From Mantis religiosa (lineage: Eukaryota; Arthropoda; Insecta; Mantodea; Mantidae), in NCBI GenBank assembly GCA_030765055.1, contig CM060947.1:221747795-221811794 (forward strand): a DNA stretch of 64,000 nt. The letters run 5' to 3'. Under the pieces are notes generated by a model. That model saw nothing but the letters and a program-made list of their open reading frames with translations. It did not search any database and was not told the origin of the DNA. The stretch's first letter is position 1. Each line of letters begins with the position of its first letter. Made by a program: the position numbers and the translations under genes. Below are positions 43,745-54,867 of the stretch, piece by piece.

Positions 43745-43748
43745 ATCC

Positions 43749-44270
43749 ATGGTTACCGGACGATCACAAAATCATCTTTATCCTGTTTCAACAACATCAT
43801 CATCTGCCTTGAAAGGTCACGTCGTGTTTGCTTTTGGAAAGGGGTTGTCAAACGTGGAACTCACCGTGCAGACACCTTAGACACGTGTAGTTCTTCATGA
43901 ATAATGTTACGCACACTACCATAACTAATATGTGTCTCATTCATGATTATTTTGGTGCTTGCTCGTCTGTCTTTCAGTATTAAGCACTCCACTTTCTTCA
44001 CTGTGACAGCATAGTCTTTCATTGACGTTCCACCAGATCTACGCTCATCTGTCAGGGACATGTGACCAGTTTGAAAATTCCTTTCTCCACCTCACAATAT
44101 TGTCATACGATGGGCAATCGTTTCCGAAAAACGCCGTCATCTTATTATGTACTTCCCGGGCAGTTTTGCCCTTCAAATACAGGAACTTGATCACACTACG
44201 GGCCTCAATTTCTCCGTCTTACACCTCAATCACTTCTCGCACTCACTGTAAAAAAGATGACACTTCCTAG
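43749..44270 (-). pseudogene. Mariner 3 transposase, N-terminal half
   Basis: Encodes VIKFLYLKGKTAREVHNKMT (first helix-turn-helix), TGHMSLTDERRSGGTSMKDY, ILKDRRASTKIIMNETHISY then GSVRNIIHEELHVSKVSAR (second), and through a stop VPRLTTPFQKQTRRDLSRQ then MMMLLKQDKDDFVIV, stopping just before the catalytic core where the LTR-like repeat is inserted. Confidence 0.86.
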
Positions 44271-44734
44271 TTTTCTGATCAGTTTTTGTCAGAAATAGCT
44301 TTTGGTGATATTTAAAGGGATATTCTTAATTAATGTATGTTCTGATATTTTATTTGGTAAAATACAACACAAGCCCTTTACTGAAAATCATTAATTTATT
44401 GACATACTTGCTTAACTTCCATTCCTTTTCATCCATGTATTTTATTGTGATTGTCTATGAGTACGAACACTTTTTACAGTCACGCACTAGATGAAATAAA
44501 AATCTGACCAAAATTTCTCTACCCATCCACATTTATTATGTACGTGAATTTAGGCATTTATTAAGACACCCAGGAGTATTTTTAATATATTTTTGTGCAA
44601 CAATTATTTTACGTCAATCAGTAAGCTTTCCTTTCTTTCCTTTAAGTAATGTCCTGCAAAGTAAATAACATCGGCCGATGAACACCATGTGTAAACGAGA
44701 ACCTGGTTCATAGAGATTCAGCTATCAGAATAAG

Positions 44735-45070
44735 GGAAAACGCCACAAAAATATCCCAATAACACAACCTGCCCGAGATTCCAACTTTTTTTTAATTTAC
44801 GTCCCTTAATTTTTTAAGTCATATCGGACGATGAATGCAATGGATGAAATGATGCTCAAATGGACCCAGGGTCCATGGAGGTTAGAGCTACCCGATATTC
44901 GTCTTTATGGATAAGTGAAAACCCCGGAAAACCCTTATCCAGGTAACTCACCCTGACCGAGATTCGAACTCGGGACCTCTTGAACTCGAGGCAGACATGC
45001 TACCATCTACGCTACCGAGGCGGGCAAGATTCCAACTTAAGTAGCTCTTGAATATGAGGCAGGCAAATCC
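44735..45070 (-). repeat. Older SINE-A interrupted by a younger SINE-A
   Basis: Outside the inner SINE, the left part (GAATAAGGGAAAACGCCAC, CCTGCCCGAGATTCCAACTT) and right part (AGTAGCTCTTGAATATGAGG then CAGGCAAATCC) together resemble an antisense SINE-A head. The join is in the B-box region. Confidence 0.65.
44788..45026 (-). repeat. SINE-A, full-length, inserted in a SINE
   Basis: Antisense complete copy: poly-T at the left, TACGTCC, TCATATCGGACGATGAATGC, GATTCGAACTCGGGACCTC, and the head GCTACCGAGGCGGGC at the right. Perfect 12 bp direct repeats AGATTCCAACTT at 44776-44787 and 45027-45038. Confidence 0.94.
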
Positions 45071-46977
45071 ACATTTAAATGTTGATTTTTTCTCGATCTT
45101 CAACTTTTTTTATAAAGGAGACAATCAGTTAGTGATAGGCATAACCTTCAATTGTTTATACTTGAAAAATAAACAGAGGACGTAATAGAAATGAGCTCTT
45201 GAGAAGGAAAAGAGAGAAACTCTGCGGTATATACAAAATATAACATGTTACAGTTCAAACGCCGCTCTTATACAAGTATCAGATTTTGTGCAGTGGAGTA
45301 CATGTATGAAAGGCCACATAGAAGCAACTGACGTAGAACTCATAGCAGTCCTTTTCGTCAAAACGGAAGGTCGGAATTATATTCAATTCTAACCCAGTTA
45401 CACAGTTTGTCTGAAAACGCGAGACAAACTGTCATCTGATTTGAATACTTTTTCTCTCTGCGCACCCAGCGGCGGTTGGTCCCTTTCTCTAGTGGAATAA
45501 ATTGTTAAAGCCGTGCTAATTTTGCATACATGCTCAGTGAAATGGCTTCATTTGCCAGGACCAGCAAAAAGCAGGATTATGTCGGCGGTCGCGCGAGAGC
45601 AGGCTTTTAGCTTTATAAAATAATACCACAGTGAAGAAAATTATCCCAAACAAGTTAGCACTACTGCATTTCAAAAGTAGCCCTGGTTGCTGTTTTAAAT
45701 AATTATAAACCTCCTTTCAAAATATTGCTGAGAAAGAAATAACTTGCATTGCTGCTAAGTACTAACTCCTACATATGTATTTATTCATTAATATATAATT
45801 TTACACGATTCCTTCCAAAGATTACTTGTTACGATTTCACTGTTATCCACTCTCTCTAAAATTCGTCTCCTTTTTAAATTTTTATTTGTGACTTTTGATA
45901 TTACGTTTTTTTATGCCTTAACGGTAAACACACTTTGAGTGAGGTTTTAAATAAACAAATTCAGCAGAAAGTTCGGCACAAAGACTAAGTACTATGATAG
46001 GTAGAGGAGATATTTTCTTTCGCGAAATTTGATAGGGTATTTATCATCATATTTTACACGTATTCAGAAAAAAATTAATGCATTGGCTCCGTTTTCATTA
46101 CTCATTCTTCTACAAACCTTTAAGTTCAGATTTCTCTTAAGTTTCCTTAATCGAAATAAACGTCATTACACATGTTCCACATTCGATGAAGGAATATAAA
46201 GATACAGAAGCCTAAAGCAACAACAGAACTTTAAAAGGGCTTACTCTTTCTATGGCCACATGTAAAGAAAATAAAGAACTACTACTCTAAAACATGTTAA
46301 GTACTTCTTAATTTACAACAGTAGCGCATAATATAACGGAAACTGAGATAAATTTAATGTCTTAACGAGAATCACGTTTCCAGCTTACTAATAAGGTCAA
46401 TTATTACAGTTTACCATATATACCAAGTTCAGAAGAACAGGACATCACAGGATAATATTACATTACAAAACTACCAGGTTCTTTTAGGGGTTTAAGAGGT
46501 AGGGGGTTTTACCTTCAACCCATATAGTAACTGGGAGCGAAGGTATGGAGAAGGTAGACCAGAAGGAACATCTAATTCAAAATGAACTTAGTAACTGTAT
46601 TTGACAGATGCATAGCGTTTCTATAGGGCACTCCATGGATCTGGATGACATCAGGGGCCCTTTAGTAACATTTAAATACATAGTGCAACTATACTTTTAG
46701 AGATGCTGAACCTCGTGCAACTGGCATGAGATGTATGCTCCGGTGCACCCTGCTGGCACTTACTCGTAGTACCACTTTTTAAAATAAACACTTGTTAATG
46801 TTTATAGAGCCATCCAACATAGAGACCATCAGCAAGTACTCTCTCAAATCTCTCTGTCAAGTCCCGCGGGTGCTAACTCAACCAAACTTAAATAGAGGTC
46901 CTACCCAAAAGCCAAATCAGCAATTCCCACGCTAACTGTTAATTTCTATCCAACTATTGCACCTTGTGCAATCATTG
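45071..46977. other. Intergenic, no feature seen
   Basis: No recognised repeat or coding region over 1.9 kb. Confidence 0.45.
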
Positions 46978-46989
46978 TTTACATCATTG

Positions 46990-47238
46990 GAGGCCACGCC
47001 GTGGCTCAGTGGTTAGACCGCTTGGCTCTCACCAAGGCAGCCCGGGTTCGATCCCAGGCGACTGCAAAGTGAGATTATGTGGTGGACAACACGGCGCTGG
47101 GGCGGGTTTTCTCCGGGATCTCCGGTTTCTCCCGTCATCTCATTCCACCGGTGCTCCATTTTATCTCATATATCATCAGTGTCATCACCTGCGGTGCCGT
47201 ATGTAGTAAAAGCGGGCGTTAAGCACTACACATTTCAT
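46990..47238 (+). repeat. SINE-B, full-length
   Basis: GCCGTGGCTCAGTGGTTAGA, CTTGGCTCTCACCAAGG, GGGTTCGATCCCAGG, body GGGTTTTCTCCGGGATCTCC and end TGTAGTAAAAGCGGGCGTTA. Direct repeats TTTACATCATTG at 46978-46989 and 47239-47250. Confidence 0.94.
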
Positions 47239-47250
47239 TTTACATCATTG

Positions 47251-49577
47251 AAAACATGTTTAGACCTCTTACTGGCCACCTGTGCATTATTTCCCTTGAC
47301 CAGCAGGATGTGTGATTCACCATTCCAAAGTACATGTTTTGCCAGTTAGCAGAATTATGCTTAATATCAACAAACAGCTTTGCCCAAACTGAAGGCACAG
47401 GAAATAAGTGTTACATAGTAATGCAGTTGCCTACACACGCAACAATATTCTTAGATAATTCAACATTAATATTTGATTTCTCATGAAACGAAAGCGAATA
47501 GACTTTTTTTTAGAAATTAATAAATAAGCATTTCCTTGTAACGGGGGAGTTGTGTTTAAAGCCATTGTGGCGCGTTCTTAAGGGTTGCTGAGGTAATAAC
47601 AAGTTTGAAAACGCCGATACTCGCACTTGAACACACTTTATTTTAAGTCCACAGAATATAAAGGTATATTCCTAAGTGAAAATACTTATACATCTAGCCC
47701 AAAAAGAAATACAATGAAATGTTTAAAAGTCATGAAAATTGCGTATACTGAACGATTTTAGTACAATAGCTTCAATTTCTGCTTTAAAAAATAGAAGAAT
47801 GTCAAAATATTCACACCTGAAATCATAATTAATCATATCTGTAAAACGCAAAAGTTAGAAATACTCAGTAGAATACTTGGGCATATTTCATAATATCATT
47901 TGTTTGGAATACTGATATTAAGAACAAAATGCCGTGAACTGCACTCCAGTCTCTCTGACTACATGTGTTTATTTAGGTGAGAGGTCTTAAGAGGCATATT
48001 ACCGTTTACCTTAAAACACAGTCGATTTTAATGTATACAATTTCTTCCTTATTCTTTCAGCCTTTTATAGTTTCAAAAGAGTCGCAATATTATGGTTATA
48101 TTTTGTTCATGTGAAAGACATCTTCTATATCCACGTTTTTCGTTTTCTTTTTCTTCCTAAAAGCTCGTCTCTCTATTTTCAAAATTTACTTCTCAGTTTT
48201 CCTAACTACACATGCATCTCTCATAATTAAAACTGAGCTGCAATGTCCATAGAAAGAGAGGCGACGGCAATATGGAACCGGGGTAGGATGACTGTCTCCA
48301 AAACTTTCCTTCACAAAACCAAATATGGTTTCACTACGATTAATTGACCAAAAGACACTACCTAAGCAATGCACAGGGCCAAATGTGGGTACCATATGTT
48401 AATATTATTTTACAGCATGTGTTTACATGCTTGAGCCCAAAATGTAAAAGAAAGAAGTATAAGCAGTTATGTCAAACCTTATCTGAAAGAGAAGGCGGTT
48501 TTGCCTCCACCTACTATTCACCGAGGCATTATGCTTTCGTGGGCAACAAAAATAAAACCAATATAATTTTTGATTCCGTGAGTTAGTGAAGGCAATATAT
48601 GTCATGCGCAAAGCATGGAAGCAAGACACAAAGTGACAATTACCTCATAAGAGGAAGGGTTGGCACCACTGATCTCACATTCATCTGATAAATGTTGCAC
48701 ATCAAATTTTACTAAATACCTAAGTTGTATGACGATGCATAGGATTTCTCTACCATAACTGCAACGAGAGTGGTTACCTATTGTTCTGTTTAGCAGAGAC
48801 TGCCACATTTTACAAAGAAAGAGAACACATATGTTTTCATTTAGCATTATGGCATTGTAAATTAGCAGGCAGTTATTTTTTACGTTAATGACAGTTTATA
48901 TTCAAAGGAGGTACTTCGCTGTGCTAAGATCTGAGACATTTGTGTTTTGAATTTTGTGCTACCTCACGAAAAAAGAGAGTTTAGTTTATCATGAGGAGGC
49001 ATAATAGTTCCCAAACAGTTGGCTTTAGATTTCTGCACTGAAAGTTTCCACTGTAAAGAATACAAAACAAGAGTCCAACAGTCAGTAAACGGCAAGTAGA
49101 AATGGGTCCGAGTGGTGGCTTGAAACGCCAAAATATACGAGATAATCCTTTGGGAGGGTGTTTTCTACGATGTCCTGTCTAGTAACCGTTTAATCTTATT
49201 ACCTTCCAATATATCATTATGTCTCGGAAGTAAAATGCAGCTTAGGAAATGTGTTAACACTGTAACAGTAGTTAACAAATTTTGATCAGAGAGAGATAAA
49301 TGTTATAATTAGAGAAAAAGAGATGAGAGATAGGCAAAGTTAAAATTATAGATATGAAAGTGATATTGTAGGGAATAATAAAATCTGGGTGGAGAAAATT
49401 GAAAATTTAGTAATATGGGCGAAACGGACGAGATAAGCTTAGGAGAGTAAGTGAGCACAGAGGGGATAAAAGTAAAATAGAAGTTAAAAGGAGGGTAGAT
49501 TAGGTAAAAGGTGTGAAGTACTCACGCCCAGATGCAATCTGGAGACACGGAGGTGTCACCATACATAATATAATAGG
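47251..49577. other. Intergenic, no feature seen
   Basis: AT-rich sequence. Open frames of 60-81 residues (48186-48847) show no motif and overlap on both strands. Confidence 0.45.
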
Positions 49578-49584
49578 GTATTTG

Positions 49585-49826
49585 CCCGCCTCGGTAGCGT
49601 AGATAGTAGCATGTCTGCCTGGTGTTCAAGAGGTCCCAAGTTCGAATCTAGGTCAGGGTGAGTTACCCGGAGAAAGCTTTTTCCGGGTTTTCCCTTGTCC
49701 TAAAAGAAGAATGTCGGATAGCTCTAAGCTCCATGGACACTGGGCCCATTTGAGCATCATTTCACCCATTCCATTCATCGTCCGATATGACCTAAAAAGT
49801 TAAAGGACGTAAATTACAACAAAAAA
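49585..49826 (+). repeat. SINE-A, full-length
   Basis: CCCGCCTCGGTAGCGTAGAT at the start, AAGTTCGAATCTAGG B box, TTTCACCCATTCCATTCATC, and a short A-rich tail. Perfect 7 bp direct repeats GTATTTG at 49578-49584 and 49827-49833. Confidence 0.94.
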
Positions 49827-49833
49827 GTATTTG

Positions 49834-51694
49834 GCTGTATGGAACTCTTAAGTTAAATATAAGGCACTCCAAATAAAGGGTGAAAGTTAATATGTGTAAA
49901 TATGAACCTGAAAAAATGAGTTCAATAAATTCATTCATTCATTTTGCTCATCAGACATAGCATTTATTCATATGAAATATTCTATTTCATAATATTTTTC
50001 ACAGATACACGTTGAGGAGAACGTCGATATTGTAACCGCAGTATCAGGCAGTGATTAGGAGGCGGCGAATTAATCGAAATCAGATAATTAGAAAAGAAGA
50101 TGCATTCATAAAAATGCTTTGCTAAACTAATATAAAATTTTGTTATAATAATATGCAATTAGAATGGATAGAAAAATAATTAAAATAGCGGTTGACTTAA
50201 AAAGAAGGGTAGAATATAATTTAATGTATTATATATACTGGTATCCTGATAAGGAAGAGAAAATATTCCTGTAAAGATCTTCACACATCGGAGAGACAGG
50301 AAGGAAGGACCGGTAACATCTTTGTGCTAGGAAAACTTAAATGTCTGAGAGCTATAGAATACTTCTAGCCAGAAATGTGTTGGGTCAAAAAGGGTTTCAA
50401 ATGCAGTTAAGCATGAACGCTAAAGAGATTTACTTCGCTGATTTGATAACGAAGTATACCGTTACAAACATTTCAGGGTAGGCGTTTCCCAACTCAGGGT
50501 GGGCTGAACCTCAATGGGTTAGATGAGTTTTGCAAAGCAATGCGAAAATTCGAAATAAATGGGAAACCTATAATAATGTAAGATTTGAGAAGTGTGAGCT
50601 AGTTTGGTCATGTGATAAAGTTAGAGAGGGGGTCAGAGTAAAGTTCGAACTGAATCGTGAAGTAAGAAAATCTTACTTAAAAGGTGATACTACGACAGGA
50701 AGGACGTGTTGATGTGCATTAAAAAGAAAAGCGAAGATTTATAAGTCTGAAATATATGGAAGTTAAGAATAGCGTAACCAGCTTAAGTGGAAGCAGCATT
50801 AGAAGTTTATTAGAGCAAAGTAGTCGCCGTATAAAGAAGAAATAGAAACCGCGCGGGAGTAACTTTAAACAAGTAATTCAGGGTTTCAAGTAAAATTGAA
50901 TTTGTTAGGAATTTTACTAACAGGTGGTTACCGTTTCAAGTCGAGAAGCAAACTTAGTAGGAATTAAACCAAATAATCCTGCAACAAACAAAGTGTTATT
51001 AATACGACTGAGTAAACAACAACCAGCAAAATCCATTTCCTACAACCATTCACCTGAGGATAAGAGAACTCATAGCTCCAATCAAATTAACACTGGTATG
51101 CGGGTTTGCCGCAATATGAATCTTCTTGGATGTTATTTAAACCGAGATAATGTGTCACTTGGCATGTGGTTGTAAAAGTCATCATGCTAACTTTTGTTTT
51201 TAGGTAATAATTTAATACACTTTGATATCGATAAAAACTAAATTAATTATTAATCACCCAAATTTTAGCATGACATTAATCTAACGTAGGCGCACAGTTT
51301 ATTTGTATTTATATTTGAAGCTTTAAAGCGCACCAGACTCGAGAGCCATGTTCATCCCCGGTCCATAGTATACAAATCCTGCTTTACTGAATTCACTTAT
51401 GTGGTTGTAGTCAAGTGGAACGAACAATAGCCGCTCCGTCCACAAATACAGAGTATATTTCTCGTCAATGGGAAATCCCGAAGCACTGCTAGGGAGACTT
51501 TCCACTTCCAACAGCATCAGTACTAAAATTGCATCACCCAATCCTCACCATATGTATTTTTAAGATTGGAGAAGGGTTCAAGTGAAACAGGCACATATGC
51601 CATAACAAACACAATATGTTGTACTTCAGTTAGTTTTTAATATTCCTGCCTTTAATTTTATGTTTTAGTTTTGTCAGATTTTCATATTATACTC
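49834..51694. other. Intergenic, no feature seen
   Basis: No recognised element. The minus frame 51323-51541 (MGDAILVLMLLEVESLPS) is unidentified. Confidence 0.4.
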
Positions 51695-51928
51695 TTATGC
51701 CAGATTTCACCAACAGATGTTAAAATCGACGTTAACAAATGTAACGTAACAATTGTCACAGCGCTAAAACTAATGTTAAATTGCTTGCATTTCACCAACC
51801 TATTTTCTTAAAATGTTAACAAACCTGTGTTAACGCTAAGAAACTTGTAAATATAACAGCTATAGAAGGATATGGATGATTTTCTGAACGTACTCCGATG
51901 CTATTTTGTTTTCATTTTCGTCTGCAAA

Positions 51929-52192
51929 ATGGCGGATGAACAAAATCATAAATAAAGTCGTGAGACAAATTTCTCATCGACGGAAAAAGAATTGTTAATT
52001 GAAATGGTGACGAACTGTAAGGATATCGTGGAAAATAAGAGGACGGATGCAGTGAATGTAAAAGAGGAAGATGTCACGGGGAAAATATTGGAAATGAATT
52101 TAATTCAAATGCATGTGTCACTACTACAAGCACCAAACAACTGGTCAGTATTACGTAAATTTAAAACGAGGTGCGAACAACAAGTGCCTTAA
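51929..52192 (+). pseudogene. Myb/SANT-like DNA-binding protein of the Harbinger element
   Basis: Starts MADEQNHK, then TAA at 51953-51955, and continues in the same frame: SRETNFSSTEKELLIEMVTN, CKDIVENKRTDAVNVKEEDV, then WSVLRKFKTRCEQQVP. The STEKELLIEMV...NKRTDAV pattern is the first helix and conserved loop of the zeste/MSANTD-type Myb/SANT domain used by Harbinger accessory proteins. The middle of the domain is diverged and the usual long C-terminal part is gone. The first tandem-repeat unit begins within its last codons. Confidence 0.75.
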
Positions 52193-52662
52193 ACGTTTCA
52201 GGACGGGAGGTTAACAATGTATTATCCATATAACTCAATGAATTATAAAATCACAAAGTTATTAATACTTGAAGCAAAGGCGAGATCGGCATATTCCTTT
52301 CGATGCATGTTCAAACTCAGTATTACGTAAATTTAAAACGAGGAGCGAAGAAGGACCAGTGACTTGAACGTTTCAAGACGGCCGGTGGACAGTGTATTAT
52401 CCAATTCAGTGAGTTATAAAATCGCAAGGTTACTAATACCTGAAGCTAAGGCGAGATAGACATATTCCTTTCGATGCATGTTCTAACTCAGTATTACGTA
52501 AATTTAAAACGAGGAGCGAAGAAGGACAAGTGACTTGAACGTTTCAGGACGGGTAGGTGGACAATGTATTATCCACATAATTCAGTGAATTATAAAATGG
52601 CAAGGTTATTAATACTTGAAGCAAAGGCGAGATCGCCATATTCCTTTCGATGCATGTTCTAA
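52146..52662 (+). repeat. Three tandem units of about 173 bp
   Basis: Units start CAGTATTACGTAAATTTAAA at 52146, 52319 and 52491 and end near ATTCCTTTCGATGCATGTTC. The spacing is 173 and 172 bp. Units 2 and 3 are closer to each other than to unit 1, which contains the end of the Myb/SANT ORF. So the array arose by duplicating the coding tail plus downstream DNA. Confidence 0.92.
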
Positions 52663-53018
52663 TCTCTCTTGTACTTCCGCAGTAACCTTCATAACAACAT
52701 GTTTCGACAGTCTATACCTCCGTTAAACAGTTTTCTTCGGATAGTTCCTCAAAATCATTTCTCCTCATAGGCCGTACTCTATTATGAATGCCAGTTAGAC
52801 GGTCTTAAATATAGCAAATCGACATCAACAGCTGAGTTCATGCTCGCCACCTTGACTATTTACAATTGTTAAGGACTAAACATTTGAAATTCGGCGTGTT
52901 AGTTTAACATGAGATTTAACACTTGTGTTACGGTAACACTTGTTGGTGAAATGCAATGTTTGTAACTATTGCTAAACTCGTGTTAAGTCTTAACATTTGT
53001 TGGTGAAATCGGGCATTA

Positions 53019-53939
53019 ATGTTTTGGTTTGAAGTAATTACCGAAATGTTGTAAGTACTGGATTAAGAATGACGGGGTGAAATTTTTATTACATTGAAGT
53101 GAGGCCAGAGTGTGTTTTCAAACTTTATTTTGTATATGCATATCTATGAGCACTTCCGGAATCAGGACTGTAGGGCGGATGTTAAGGAAATCCTTCCCAT
53201 ATTTAAGGCAGACGCATAGTATATAGGCTATCGAAGAATGAAGAAGTAAAAGAAATACTACTATAGACACGGCATTTATCGGACGAACGGACACGATACA
53301 AGGCTTTGAGAAGGCGTTTGAGCGCAGGCGCGGAAGATGCAGAGCTGCGTTAAGGAAGGCTTGTCGCTTCAAGGAAGTAAAAAAGAAAAACCGCGCTCAA
53401 GGGGAGGAAGGGACTGAAGCAGAATAATAGGAAAAGGGAGGAAAGAAATTCAGTGGCTAAGGATACCTAGTGGAAAGTAAATTGTAACCTCCTTTTTGTC
53501 TTGTACAAAGAGCGGAGGAACTCCATTTTAAGGAAGAAAAGTTATGTGCCAATTTCAACTTCTTTGTCCCGTAGAGAGATGAGACTTAGAATCCGCGACG
53601 GCGGCGCCACTGAAAATTATATAAGATAGCTTTATATTTACTTTACAAATATAAGTAGTCCGAAATTGAAACTGCGTAAAAAAATAGGTTATATGTCATA
53701 CACGTGAGTGATAATACTTAGATTGCTGAACAAACTTTTTTTGCAGGAGCCGGAAATCTTTATTTATGTTCAGTTTAAGTCAATGCTATATACAGGATGA
53801 TCAGAAACTTTCCCACGTTCAGTGAACATTTTGTACATTAAATTTATGATTCGTTAAATAGATGTTCTCATACATTAGTATTGCCTATTAGTGGGGTGCT
53901 GATTTTTCGCAAATGCAATATAGCGCGATAAAGTGCGAA
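53019..53939. other. Intergenic, no feature seen
   Basis: No recognised repeat. The minus frame 53118-53372 has a hydrophobic stretch (AVSIVVFLLLLHSSIAYIL) but no homology I recognise. Confidence 0.4.
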
Positions 53940-54605
53940 TTTGACTCAAACAGCGATATAATTGCGAAATCTAAGCTTTTCCCAATTGTAGCGGAAGAGT
54001 TGGTGAGCAATGGGGTACTCTCAGGGTATGCGTGGATATGTATGAGTAAGGATGGTTCTAATGACACTGGAATGCGCGTTTCAAACTGGTTTAATGACTA
54101 CTTCTTTCTATCAACACATCAAATTTGAAGTTGCCGACCAAGGGTTACCAATATATCACTGTTTAGAGTTACTGTATGTGGCATGCTTATTATTCGATAA
54201 ATTTTAAGTCGTTCTTCACGTATATATGAACCGACAAATATCTTCTGTCATCGCTTCTGATCTGCCCTTGACCAAGACAGAACCAGATAACTGCCTTAAT
54301 CAGCCGCCAGCAGCGGACTGTGTGTCCTCACTTGGCACAGCTGCGTGAGGTCGTGTAACTTTCACTTCTGAAGCCCTGTCTTTTCACACAAAGTTTCCCT
54401 TTGTGACTATTATGTCCATTGTGATTATTAGTCTCGTCCATGCCATTAAAGGTCCGAAGAATACTTATTCAAACGGAGTCAAGTGTTATTCCTTTAGAAC
54501 CCTGCTAAGAAAACTGTTTCTTCCGTTTCTTTTATAAAACAACTATTCAACACGATGCACCTGCGTGCACGTTTTGTAACAAAGATAAAAGTTTCCTTTG
54601 AACTG
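53940..54605 (+). repeat. Unclassified dispersed repeat D, copy 2
   Basis: Aligns with the reverse complement of 4155-4828, e.g. CAGGGTATGCGTGGATATGT, TTTCAAACTGGTTTA and ACCAATATATCACTGTTTAG, with many small indels. It stops just before the hairpin at 54623. Confidence 0.65.
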
Positions 54606-54668
54606 CATTACAATTTAACTTGGAGTTATTTTCGGGCTGTTATGACGTGGTCTGCTGGATTGGGTTTT

Positions 54669-54709
54669 CCAGACGTTTCGTCCACTATTATGGTGGATAT
54701 CTTCAGTGG
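54669..54709 (-). ncRNA. Hammerhead-ribozyme-like motif, left arm
   Basis: On the minus strand: CCA, CTGAAGA (core CUGANGA), stem TATCCAC and GTGGAC with loop CATAATA, then GAAAC, GTC and TGG. CCA and TGG can form stem I; stem III would be only the A-U and C-G pairs of GAAAC-GTC. Activity is an inference. Confidence 0.4.
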
Positions 54710-54778
54710 CGTGGTCGTGGTCGTAGCCCCCTCGGAGAAGTTTGAGTAGTCTCCGAGGAGACTACGACCATGACCAGG

Positions 54779-54819
54779 CCACTGAAGATGTCCACCATAG
54801 TAGTGGACGAAACGTCTGG
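54779..54819 (+). ncRNA. Hammerhead-ribozyme-like motif, right arm
   Basis: CCA, CTGAAGA at 54782-54788, stem II TGTCCAC / GTGGAC(G) with loop CATAGTA, GAAA at 54809-54812, then C, GTC (cleavage would follow 54816) and TGG. All invariant core bases appear present. Minimal stem III motifs of this kind are known from Penelope-like elements and usually need a dimer to work. Confidence 0.45.
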
Positions 54820-54867
54820 AAAACCCAACTCCAGCAGACCACGGCATAACAGCCCGGAAATAACTCC

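Larger units (their letters stand above)
42012..44290 (-). mobile_element. Mariner transposon 3, split by an LTR-like repeat
   Basis: A minus-strand transposase runs from about 44270 to 43749, then continues from 42665 to about 42130. The 1,075 bp between is the LTR-like repeat. A sequence TATACGAGGGGAGTGTCG at 42011 resembles a mariner terminus; its partner near 44290 was not convincing. Confidence 0.8.
51698..53015 (+). mobile_element. Harbinger-like element with Myb/SANT ORF, transposase missing
   Basis: 1,318 bp with terminal inverted repeats: TGCCAGATTTCACCAACA at the left and, in reverse complement, TGCCCGATTTCACCAACA at the right, flanked by TTA on both sides (51695-51697, 53016-53018). 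A TTA duplication is the hallmark of PIF/Harbinger. Inside each end the word ATTTCACCAAC recurs (51775 and 52944 regions), making repeated subterminal sites. The interior holds one small DNA-binding ORF and a tandem repeat; there is no DDE transposase. Confidence 0.82.
54623..54867. mobile_element. 245 bp foldback element with paired hammerhead-like motifs
   Basis: A near-perfect inverted repeat: arms 54623-54737 and 54751-54867, loop AAGTTTGAGTAGT. Outer ends are GGAGTTATTTTCGGGCTGTT and GCCCGGAAATAACTCC. Each arm carries one hammerhead-like motif, pointing outward in opposite orientations. No target duplication or coding sequence found. Confidence 0.88.

Noticed and set aside
51323..51541. 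72-residue minus-strand ORF (MGDAILVLMLLEVESLPS)
   Set aside because: No recognised motif, no splice-site context, and no second copy in the window.
52146..52662. CRISPR-like array
   Set aside because: Units are about 173 bp, adjacent, without unique spacers; an ordinary tandem repeat in a eukaryotic transposon.
53118..53372. 84-residue minus-strand ORF with a hydrophobic stretch
   Set aside because: A single possible membrane segment in AT-rich intergenic DNA, no other support.
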